Both the position numbers and the translations under genes were made by a program. This document shows positions 14,991-21,208 of a DNA stretch of 24,558 nt, piece after piece. Positions within the stretch are counted from its first letter, which is position 1. Each line of letters starts with the position of its first letter. The DNA comes from a virus, in IMG/VR virus record IMGVR_UViG_3300030329_000796, positions 1-24,558 of that record; one strand, 5' to 3'. Under the pieces are notes generated by a model. The model was not told the DNA's origin and did not search any database. It worked only from the letters and a program-made list of their open reading frames with translations.

Positions 14991-15956
14991 CTAATTTTTC
15001 ACATGCTTCGCGTATTCTTCTAGCGGCACCCCAAGTTTTTTCGCAATAGCTACTTGGCTTTGGGTGAGTTTTACTTGCTTGTTGCGTCCTCTACTTCTAC
15101 TGCGGGAATTTCCGGCTACATTTTGGACGGGTTTTCTGCCGGAACCGTTATCAAACTCTGCTGGGAATTTACCCCTTATGCGAGAATCTAGCTCATCATA
15201 ATAGTCATCGCTTTTCGGGTCAAATCCTTCGTTCTCTACCATTGCTTTATGTATGCCAAAAGCGGCAAAAGTCATGGCCTCATCTTTTCCAAACCATTCG
15301 TTTTTTGCAGCCCACTCCTCTGCTTTTGGATCAGGAGCCTGTTGGACAGGTTGTTCGAAAGCTTGTGGCTGCGGTGCTTGAGCTTGTTGCGCTTGTGGCT
15401 GCGGTGCGTGAGCCTGTGTTTGATCAGGAGCCTGTTGCTCTCGATTCCTTTGTACATTTTTATAGCGATCAGCAGAAACGGCTAATTCCGCTAACTTACG
15501 CTGACCTTTTATCACAGCATCCGTGTCGCCTCTATCCATTGCATCTTTTATTTGCTGCTCTGTTTGAGTTTGCTCAATATTTAAACGGTTACCATATTCC
15601 GTCATATAACCTTGATCAACCGTTTGCAGCCGACTCTTCATGCTTGCCGCTTCGGCTTGCACACTTTTTGCGTAGTTTATAGCCTCCTGCTCTCTACGTT
15701 CGGCTTCGCGCATTTTCTTGGTGAGTCTATCTATACGTTTTTTTACGTTCTTAGACACCTCATCATGCTCGTCTTCATCGTTTTCTTGAGCAACTTTGAC
15801 TTCTTCTTCTTTTTTGACAGGCTCCTCTACCGCAACCTCTTCATTTTCTTTTTTTTCTTCCGAGGGCAGATTCACCGTAGTTTCTTCATATTCCTCAAAA
15901 TTTAGGTCTACCTGACCGTCGTCTACCTCATGCGTATTGCTTTTTTCGTTTGCCAT
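14991..15956 (-). CDS. Capsid scaffolding protein
   Basis: This 321-residue protein should guide the capsid protein into a procapsid and then leave or be destroyed. It is strongly acidic from residues 1-70 (many Glu and Asp) and has a long coiled-coil region about 70-170 (RIDRLTKKMREAERREQEA and onward). A low-complexity Gln/Ala/Pro tract follows (about 175-210, with APQPQA repeats), and a basic C-terminus (RSRSRGRNKQVK near residues 283-295) ends the protein. Acidic, helical and ending in a basic helix that could bind capsid protein, it matches how known scaffolds look. Position two genes before the capsid gene supports the call. AAGGAC precedes the ATG. No protease domain is seen. Sequence alone cannot prove scaffold function, but alternatives are weak. 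Confidence 0.85.
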   Translation of the reverse strand: MANEKSNTHEVDDGQVDLNFEEYEETTVNLPSEEKKENEEVAVEEPVKKEEEVKVAQENDEDEHDEVSKNVKKRIDRLTKKMREAERREQEAINYAKSVQAEAASMKSRLQTVDQGYMTEYGNRLNIEQTQTEQQIKDAMDRGDTDAVIKGQRKLAELAVSADRYKNVQRNREQQAPDQTQAHAPQPQAQQAQAPQPQAFEQPVQQAPDPKAEEWAAKNEWFGKDEAMTFAAFGIHKAMVENEGFDPKSDDYYDELDSRIRGKFPAEFDNGSGRKPVQNVAGNSRSRSRGRNKQVKLTQSQVAIAKKLGVPLEEYAKHVKN

Positions 15957-15966
15957 TGAATTGTCC

Positions 15967-16419
15967 TTAGAAGCTCAAAATGTCGTCTGGGTTTTGAATT
16001 GTTGCTATGACCTCATCGTCGTTTAGAACACGGACCTCGCCGCCCTCTATCTTGAAACGAGATCCAGCATAGCGCGGAAACACTATCCAATCCTTTTCTT
16101 TGCACCAAGCACCTGACGGAAACTTCTCTTTGTCGGCATAAGCCAAAGGACCCACCTTTAATACATAACCTACAACAGTTTGTATTTGGTCCTCGTCAAT
16201 TGTTTGTTTGCTCAATGCAATACCGCCGCTAGTCATGCCTTTGCCCCGATAAGGCAAAATTAACAATCGCCATCCCGTGGGGTTTGGCATACGTTCTAGT
16301 AGGGTACCTTGTAACTTTGAAGGGTCTAAGACTCTTTCGTCAGGATCAACGTAAGAGCTTTCAATGGTTTGCGTGCTGGCGGATACGCCATCGGGTGTAA
16401 CTATTGCGGCTTCACTCAT
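15967..16419 (-). CDS. GroES-like co-chaperonin
   Basis: A 150-residue protein whose residues about 46-143 match the Cpn10 fold. The start of the barrel is GWRLLILPY. The mobile loop RGKGMTSGGIALSKQ contains the hydrophobic tripeptide I67-A68-L69, equivalent to the I-V-L of GroES that docks on GroEL. Later strands are VVGYVLKVGP, DWIVFPRYAGSRF and the closing DDEVIATI. About 45 extra N-terminal residues, acidic and Ser/Thr-rich, are not in bacterial GroES. It most likely caps the host GroEL and helps fold the capsid protein, as T4 gp31 does. The setting fits, since scaffold and capsid genes follow at once. No GroEL gene is present in the window. The acidic N-terminal extension has no known function. 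Confidence 0.9.
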   Translation of the reverse strand: MSEAAIVTPDGVSASTQTIESSYVDPDERVLDPSKLQGTLLERMPNPTGWRLLILPYRGKGMTSGGIALSKQTIDEDQIQTVVGYVLKVGPLAYADKEKFPSGAWCKEKDWIVFPRYAGSRFKIEGGEVRVLNDDEVIATIQNPDDILSF

Positions 16420-16609
16420 CTATCTGCTCCTGTTTTTGTATAAGGCTCGTGAGTTCCTGTTCTACATAAAATAAAGCGTCCATTTCTCCCATCAACTTCT
16501 GATACTGCTCCATGCTTTGAACGCCGTTGTTTTCTAATATTTCTCTTACGCTTTGCTTCCTGTTTCTAATGACTTTTTGTATAGCGTCGATTAATCTAAA
16601 AACATCCAT
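16412..16609 (-). CDS. Small helical conserved phage protein
   Basis: A 65-residue, almost wholly helical protein: MDVFRLIDAIQKVIRNRKQ at the start, a middle MEQYQKLMGEMDALFYVEQE and a polar end. Similar short proteins starting MDVF-x-LLDAI and carrying YVEQE occur beside structural genes in cyanopodoviruses and other marine phages, from memory, without known function. AAGGAA lies about 8 bases before the ATG. Its stop overlaps the start of the GroES-like gene by 8 bases, so the two are probably coupled. The heptad-like pattern suggests it dimerises or binds a partner, which is inference. Confidence 0.78.
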   Translation of the reverse strand: MDVFRLIDAIQKVIRNRKQSVREILENNGVQSMEQYQKLMGEMDALFYVEQELTSLIQKQEQIDE

Positions 16610-16641
16610 TCTTATATTTCCTTATTAAATCGGACACTATC

Positions 16642-17040
16642 TTATACTATTCTTTTACGATTCTCCAGATGTGCTTGTTTGATTGCGTGTTTACTTTGAC
16701 CAAAATATTCTACAGCGTGATAATGCTTAATTAACTCAGCGCATAGCCATTTGTCGTATCGTTTAAAATCCCCAAGGTATCTGCCGTATTTGCCTTTTTC
16801 ATGTGTTCTCAACAACACCTGAGAACCTATTGGTAAAAACTCTTGGACAAATTCTTTGGCGAGAAGTCCGTATTTTTTTTCTTCCAAATCTCTAGTGCGA
16901 GACTCCGGACAATCCACTCCGAACAGCCTAATACGCTGATTAACAACAGAAATATTCCAGCCGAGATCCACATCCACATCGATTGTATCTCCGTCGATTA
17001 TTTTAAGGATAGTAGCGTTAAAGACATAAGGATCAGACAT
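16642..17040 (-). CDS. Staphylococcal-nuclease-like (thermonuclease) protein
   Basis: A 132-residue calcium-dependent nuclease of the SNase fold, which hydrolyses DNA and RNA to 3'-phosphates. The known catalytic set is complete: D16 and D18 in IDGDT (staphylococcal Asp19 and Asp21), R38, D43 and E46 in RLFGVDCPE (Arg35, Asp40, Glu43), and R87 in KYGRYLGD (Arg87). There is no signal peptide, so it should act in the host cytoplasm or be packaged. It overlaps the endolysin end by 8 bases and is followed by a 32-base gap. Possible jobs are host DNA breakdown for nucleotide recycling, or trimming DNA during packaging; the sequence does not decide between them. Lengths around 130 are normal for stand-alone SNase domains. 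Confidence 0.92.
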   Translation of the reverse strand: MSDPYVFNATILKIIDGDTIDVDVDLGWNISVVNQRIRLFGVDCPESRTRDLEEKKYGLLAKEFVQEFLPIGSQVLLRTHEKGKYGRYLGDFKRYDKWLCAELIKHYHAVEYFGQSKHAIKQAHLENRKRIV

Positions 17041-17467
17041 AAGTATTAGTCTTGATCATATCTGTAACTTCTAAACTTCTACCCTTAACTTGTTTAGCCC
17101 AACGCGAATCAAGAAACTCAGCGGCCGCCGCGTCGTAGTTTCCACTTTCCATATGGCCGATGGCTTTTACAAACTTCGCAAAACGAGTTCGGCCGAGATT
17201 AAAATGCATGTTGATAATACCATCACGACGCGCACCTTCTTCTAGTTCTTGAAACCAGCGATACTCTTCGCTTAACTCCTGAATAGTACGAGCAATGTCG
17301 TTAGAAAGCATAAAATCAATTTCGTCGTGAGTAATACCTACGCCTTGGTTCGGTCCTTCTGGGTGTATATTACGGCCCACACCAATGTGCCACGTACCCA
17401 TAGGATCTTGATAAGCACGAGTTTTAACGCCTTCATGGCGTTTTAGTGTTTCGATTAATTTATCCAT
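17033..17467 (-). CDS. Endolysin, GH24 T4-like lysozyme
   Basis: A muramidase that cleaves the peptidoglycan glycan strand at lysis. From the ATG at 17467 (2 bases past the holin stop) it has 144 residues, beginning MDKLIETLKRHEG. The T4 lysozyme active site aligns without gaps: E12 (T4 Glu11) in RHEG and D21 (Asp20) in YQDPMG. The third position, T4 Thr26, is H27 in WHIGVGRN. The C-terminal part carries IINMHFNLGRTRF, the usual GH24 helix. A longer reading in the same frame from 17566 or 17572 adds a hydrophobic start MLLLLTWLLATS; a GGAG lies 9 bases before the 17566 ATG, whereas the 17467 start has no clear ribosome site. Either a cytoplasmic enzyme (short form) or an anchored or exported one (long form) is possible. 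It overlaps the next gene by 8 bases. Confidence 0.88.
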   Translation of the reverse strand: MDKLIETLKRHEGVKTRAYQDPMGTWHIGVGRNIHPEGPNQGVGITHDEIDFMLSNDIARTIQELSEEYRWFQELEEGARRDGIINMHFNLGRTRFAKFVKAIGHMESGNYDAAAAEFLDSRWAKQVKGRSLEVTDMIKTNTYV

Positions 17468-17468
17468 C

Positions 17469-17945
17469 TTATTTTCGGACACTGCTACTGGACCCGTAGA
17501 AGCTAGAGGCGGCGGATGATACAAGACCTCCGAGGTAGCCAATAACCAAGTTAGTAGTAGCAGCATCAACATCTGCTCCCATCAAAGTTACAAAAAAGCA
17601 ATATATTAAGAACCCTATTAAAGAAATCAAGGCAAAAGCTTTACTTGTCCTGTCTTTACTAAAATGCCGTCGAGCGTCTTTGGCGTCTTGCGCTTCTGTT
17701 TGAAAAGCTTCCAGATCAATTTCCATTTCTCGGATTTTATCCTCGAACTCCCGATCCGCTTCCTTAACCTCGGCTACCCGATCTGGGTTCTTTTCCAGAA
17801 ACTTTTCTATCTTCGCTGGGTTCTTTTCGTCAATGCCTAGTTTGTCAGCCAGTATCTTGACCGCCATGCCCGCCACCGGATTGCTAGAGGCAATCGTCTT
17901 GGTGATTGTCGGTGCAAGCGTTTTAAGTAATCCACTAAGTTTCAT
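17469..17945 (-). CDS. Holin (3TM-type phage holin family, two segments visible)
   Basis: This 158-residue protein should form the inner-membrane lesions that time lysis and release the endolysin. The N-terminus is weakly amphipathic. Next comes a long charged helix (about 35-100, rich in Glu, Asp, Lys and Arg). Two hydrophobic segments follow, at about 103-122 (ALISLIGFLIYCFFVTLM) and 132-148 (LVIGYLGGLVSSAASSFYG), and then a short basic end SSSSVRK. A terminal YLGG...SSFYGSS segment is typical of phage 3TM-type holins. It lies between the lipoprotein and the GH24 endolysin, which supports the role. Its end overlaps an alternative, longer reading of the endolysin. A weak GTGGG is the only ribosome site seen. 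Confidence 0.8.
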   Translation of the reverse strand: MKLSGLLKTLAPTITKTIASSNPVAGMAVKILADKLGIDEKNPAKIEKFLEKNPDRVAEVKEADREFEDKIREMEIDLEAFQTEAQDAKDARRHFSKDRTSKAFALISLIGFLIYCFFVTLMGADVDAATTNLVIGYLGGLVSSAASSFYGSSSSVRK

Positions 17946-17987
17946 TGAGCAATACCCACAGTTTGATTAGGGCTTCGAGGTTTTTCA

Positions 17988-18200
17988 CTACTTTCCCTCG
18001 GCGTCTTCCTCCACGATTTCGTCAATCGTATCGCACACATCAGGAATCCGTATTCCGGTAGTAACTTCAGTAGTTACACGGCCTACAGCACGTATGCCCT
18101 TGTAGACACCAGAGCAATACAATTCTTTGTTAGCGATCATGTCTTCAGAAACGGAGCAACTGCTCAATAGAAATAGGGTAATTAGACAGAAATGTTTCAC
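17988..18200 (-). CDS. Small lipoprotein in the lysis cassette (possible spanin-like)
   Basis: A 70-residue protein starting at GTG, with a strong AAGGAG site 8-9 bases upstream. It has a short charged start (MKH), a hydrophobic segment [11 protein letters not shown] and the lipobox LSSC, giving a predicted lipidated Cys15 followed by Ser at +2, the usual signal for outer-membrane sorting in Gram-negative hosts. The mature part is about 56 residues, ends in an acidic stretch and has two further cysteines (29 and 56). Sitting directly before holin and endolysin genes, it could be an outer-membrane spanin subunit acting in the last step of lysis. Classic Rz1 proteins are proline-rich and this one is not, and no inner-membrane partner is seen, so it may instead be an unrelated virion or entry-exclusion lipoprotein. 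Confidence 0.7.
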   Translation of the reverse strand: MKHFCLITLFLLSSCSVSEDMIANKELYCSGVYKGIRAVGRVTTEVTTGIRIPDVCDTIDEIVEEDAEGK

Positions 18201-18343
18201 GTGGAACGTCTCCTTTTGCGTCGGCTCTTACCGGCGGTGTTTAGCGCGATGGCTACCGCTTGTTTCTGCGGATAACCTTCGCGTTTTAGTTGCTTAACAT
18301 TGCTTTTAACTGTTTTTTGACTCTTACCTTTTTTTAAGGGCAT
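18197..18343 (-). CDS. 48-residue basic conserved protein ([11 protein letters not shown]...[12 protein letters not shown] type)
   Basis: A small open frame of 48 codons begins inside the end of the previous gene and stops at TGA 18197-18199, overlapping the next GTG start (GTGA). It begins [19 protein letters not shown], continues with [19 protein letters not shown] and ends in a run of basic residues. The pattern of a basic N-terminus followed by [13 protein letters not shown] is a widespread short phage protein of unknown function as I recall it, so this is very likely a real gene despite its size. The helix [11 protein letters not shown] and the basic ends would fit nucleic-acid binding, but this is inference. 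It fills what would otherwise be a gap between two genes. Confidence 0.85.
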   Translation of the reverse strand: MPLKKGKSQKTVKSNVKQLKREGYPQKQAVAIALNTAGKSRRKRRRST

Positions 18344-18567
18344 GATTCACCTACATTAACAAAAATTGGAGTTTGATCCCCGACCCAAGCGCCTATTACA
18401 TTAAAATCAAAATACTCCAAGGCTTCTTCATAAGACATTCCCTGAGACTGCAAGATTTCAATACATTTTTGTCTGTCGTAAACCGCAAGAGTAGGTTGAC
18501 CACAACGCTCCCCAGTGCCTATAAGAGCGTCTTCAAATCCATCTGCGAGTAAAAGTTCTTTTTCCAT
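18334..18567 (-). CDS. Small conserved phage protein with [15 protein letters not shown] motif
   Basis: A 77-residue acidic protein. The first half has [20 protein letters not shown], the middle is a helix with [12 protein letters not shown], and the end is [13 protein letters not shown] recall close relatives in many T4-like and podoviral cyanophages and other marine phages, always as small proteins of unknown function. The ATG shares its first base with the TAA of the previous gene (TAATG), so it is almost certainly translated by coupling. The cysteines at residues 22, 35 and 76 are not arranged as a known metal site. The gene call is safe; the function is unknown. Confidence 0.82.
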   Translation of the reverse strand: MEKELLLADGFEDALIGTGERCGQPTLAVYDRQKCIEILQSQGMSYEEALEYFDFNVIGAWVGDQTPIFVNVGESCP

Positions 18568-18776
18568 TAACTAATAGTAAACTTTCCGCCGCGCAACATG
18601 GCTCCCATACCCCGACACGTGCCCGTAGTAACCGTGCCTTTGCCTAAATTCTTAGGTGTAGGAATTTCTTTAAAATCACTAAAAGGTGCTTTGCCTTGAT
18701 CTTGAATTACTTCAAATTTAGTGGCTGCGGGTGTTTTAGGTGGCGGAGCACCGTTAATTTTTACTGTTCTACTCAT
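18567..18776 (-). CDS. Small conserved phage protein
   Basis: A 69-residue basic protein with a Pro/Ala-rich N-terminus (APPPKTPAATK) and a conserved-looking C-terminus containing TCRGMGAMLRGGKF. Short proteins with an RGMGA-x2-RGG-x-F ending recur beside portal genes in marine phages as I recall them, with no known function. It overlaps the portal stop by ATGA, and GGAG lies 7 bases before the start, so it is probably translated together with the portal. There is no signal peptide or membrane segment. A portal-associated or virion role is possible but not shown. Confidence 0.75.
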   Translation of the reverse strand: MSRTVKINGAPPPKTPAATKFEVIQDQGKAPFSDFKEIPTPKNLGKGTVTTGTCRGMGAMLRGGKFTIS

Positions 18777-21208
18777 GGAGTTTCTCCTAGTTTTTCACGT
18801 AACCTCATGTTTTCACGCATATTTGATGCATTTATGCGCTGTTCAGTTTGTTTTTCCTGCGATTCTAGCCGATCGTCAAACTGACGGCTTCTTTCTTGCA
18901 TTTTTTGCTCTTCTAAGCCCAGTTTTGCCTGATCATTAGCAATATCTGCCTGTGTCTTCTGGCCTTTGATGTCAATTTCTTGCTGTTTAAGCGCAATTAA
19001 TGGATCAGGACCTTCTTCTGCTCCTCCACCCATGATTTGTTGACTTAATTCACGTACCGCCGTCAATTCTTGAGCTATAATCTGCGCTACGAGTGCTTCA
19101 ATCTGTAACATCTGGTCCTCGGTAGCCGGTTGACCCTGATTCTGCTGCACAAACTGGATAGCCGCTTGCTCTCTAGCCTTCAATTTCACGTGTTCGAGCA
19201 CGTGTTTCTGCAAGGCCACGATAACATTAGGCAGTTGCTGCACCATTCCACTCGCCATGAAGGTCAAATGCGCCAAAATATGCGCGTCATGGTCCTGTCC
19301 TTCAAACGCTTTAAGTGAGATCTCTTCTAAAGCGTCCACATTTTCTTGTGCAGGATCTTTTGGTTGCGGTTCTTCCACTTCAGGGGCTTTCAAAATACTA
19401 TCAATGTCCCTAACACCCAAGGCTTCGTACATTCTTCTGAACGCTTCCTGTTGATTATGTAGCTGCGGAGCTTGCATGGCTAGTTCAAGCTGACTCTGAG
19501 CCAACGCAATACGCTGCGCTTGGGAAAAGATGTTGGGATTAGACACCGGAATCACGTCTATCCTGTCGTCAAAGTCTGACGCCATGATGGTTTGCTCACC
19601 ACCCGCCACCGAATACGGATATTCCTGCGGCAAAGACTCGTGCATTACCCTTGCCAGAATCTTAAACTCCTTACGCATGGCATAGTGCAAGCGTTTATGC
19701 ACCGCACTCATTACCCGTGCGCCCTGCTCCAACATAGCGACCGTCGTGCCCACCGCCGCGCTCTGGTTACCATCACCCACTTTCATATCGGTAATCGTAG
19801 CAAACCTTTGCGCCGCATCGACCACAAAGCCCAGTAACTGAAACAAAGTCGTATCAGGACCTTTAAACGGCAACGCCATCAAGCTGTCCCGGATTGCACC
19901 ACCGGGCGCGTCAACATCTCGGAACTCACCGGGCTGTAACGGATCAGCGTCGTCCCTGACCCGTAAACCACGGGCCTTGAAACCCGCCGGTAAGTTAGAC
20001 AAAGTGCCCGCATCAATAAGCTGACGTAACGCGGCAGTAGCAGTCCGCGATAAACCGCCTATTGTATGTATCAGTCCTAGGCCATAAAAACCGAAACCGG
20101 GCAGAAACTTGTAATGCACAAAATAAGCAATCTTCTCTTTCTTGGGATCGTCCTCGGCATAGTTACGTCGGATAGACAGCACCGTGCCTTTCTCCTCGCT
20201 AATCGTTACGATGTAAGGAAGCTTGATACCAGTAGGCTCGTTGGCATCATCCATGTCTTCAAAGCCTTCCAAATCAAGTTCTACATGAAACTCCAACAAG
20301 TTTACGTCGTAGTTAACCGTGCTCGACGGGTCCACGCCCTCTATCTTGTTGATTTCTTTCTGAACTTCGTTATCGTCGGCTTGCTGTGGCTCAAGCTCCA
20401 CGTCACGGTAAAATCCTGCAAGTTGTTGTTTTCTAAGGTCATTAGCTGACATAGGCACAACGTGCGTAATGATCGGACACGTCTCAAGGTTAGACGTTTC
20501 ATACGGAACCACTAAATGCTCCGCCGGAACAAAGGTACTGACAGGACGCTCTAACGCAGCATCGTAGTACACTTTCTTAAACGTAGACCCGGCTAAAGGT
20601 AAATAAAACAACATCTGATCAAACTCAGGAGTGTATTCCTCCATAATGTCCGTCAGATAAAAATTCATAAACTGCTTAACCCGTTGAGCTTGCTGTTCTT
20701 TTTCTTTGGTCAACGCACCCATGATGGTAGTGCGAACAGGACCTTCTGGCGGCAAAAGCTCGTTGTAAGCCTGTGCCTGAAACTGGGTTGCTGCTTCAGC
20801 AAGTAACGGATGCGTTACACCCGTGGCTCCGCGAAACGGCTGAGTTCGTTCTTCATAGTGAAAACCTAAGAGCTTGAGTCCCTCGGAGTAAGTATCCATC
20901 CACTCTTTGCGGGTTTCCTTATTCCCTTCATACTGTCCCTGCAAATCATTAGACAAGGTTCCTAGCACTACTTCGTCCATGTCTTCGGCTAAATTGCGGT
21001 AAAAATCACCCTCATCCACCATCCTTTCTTCTCGGGGATCAAAGTCAACCAACACACCGCCATCGTCAGTATCACTAATCTCTACTTCCGACATTAGCTC
21101 TTCAATGTTTAAACCTGTTGTATTAGGAGCGCCAATCTCAACATCGTCCATGATTTCTATGTCAACAGTCTTTTCAACCATTGGCGTGATGCCTTCACCA
21201 TTAGCCAT
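18773..21208 (-). CDS. Portal protein (P22 gp1-like, large podovirus type)
   Basis: The portal forms the dodecameric ring at one capsid vertex: the channel for DNA entry and exit and the docking site for the terminase and connector. At 811 residues it is long for a portal but fits the P22-like or large podovirus class. Supporting features are an acidic N-terminus, the conserved clip/wing region with QPFRGATGVTHPLLAEAA (123-140) and LLPPEGP (151-157), then LVVPYETSN and LPGFGFYGLGLIHTIGGLS further on, and a long Gln/Glu/Lys-rich coiled-coil C-terminus, as expected for an extended barrel. It begins directly after the upstream stop codon, with AGGAG 8-9 bases before the ATG. Its own TGA overlaps the next ATG (ATGA). 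The assignment is strong; whether the barrel reaches deep into the capsid is unknown. Confidence 0.93.
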   Translation of the reverse strand: MANGEGITPMVEKTVDIEIMDDVEIGAPNTTGLNIEELMSEVEISDTDDGGVLVDFDPREERMVDEGDFYRNLAEDMDEVVLGTLSNDLQGQYEGNKETRKEWMDTYSEGLKLLGFHYEERTQPFRGATGVTHPLLAEAATQFQAQAYNELLPPEGPVRTTIMGALTKEKEQQAQRVKQFMNFYLTDIMEEYTPEFDQMLFYLPLAGSTFKKVYYDAALERPVSTFVPAEHLVVPYETSNLETCPIITHVVPMSANDLRKQQLAGFYRDVELEPQQADDNEVQKEINKIEGVDPSSTVNYDVNLLEFHVELDLEGFEDMDDANEPTGIKLPYIVTISEEKGTVLSIRRNYAEDDPKKEKIAYFVHYKFLPGFGFYGLGLIHTIGGLSRTATAALRQLIDAGTLSNLPAGFKARGLRVRDDADPLQPGEFRDVDAPGGAIRDSLMALPFKGPDTTLFQLLGFVVDAAQRFATITDMKVGDGNQSAAVGTTVAMLEQGARVMSAVHKRLHYAMRKEFKILARVMHESLPQEYPYSVAGGEQTIMASDFDDRIDVIPVSNPNIFSQAQRIALAQSQLELAMQAPQLHNQQEAFRRMYEALGVRDIDSILKAPEVEEPQPKDPAQENVDALEEISLKAFEGQDHDAHILAHLTFMASGMVQQLPNVIVALQKHVLEHVKLKAREQAAIQFVQQNQGQPATEDQMLQIEALVAQIIAQELTAVRELSQQIMGGGAEEGPDPLIALKQQEIDIKGQKTQADIANDQAKLGLEEQKMQERSRQFDDRLESQEKQTEQRINASNMRENMRLREKLGETP

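Noticed and set aside
15300-15430. Near-repeat DNA (gcttgtggctgcggtgc and similar) in the scaffold gene
   Set aside because: It encodes the in-frame Ala/Pro/Gln linker. It is low-complexity coding sequence rather than a separate regulatory or origin repeat.
15612-15905. Plus-strand frame of 97 codons with long Phe runs that looks like a membrane protein
   Set aside because: It is the complement of Lys/Glu-rich codons in the scaffold protein. The FFFFF runs come from AAA/GAA reversal.
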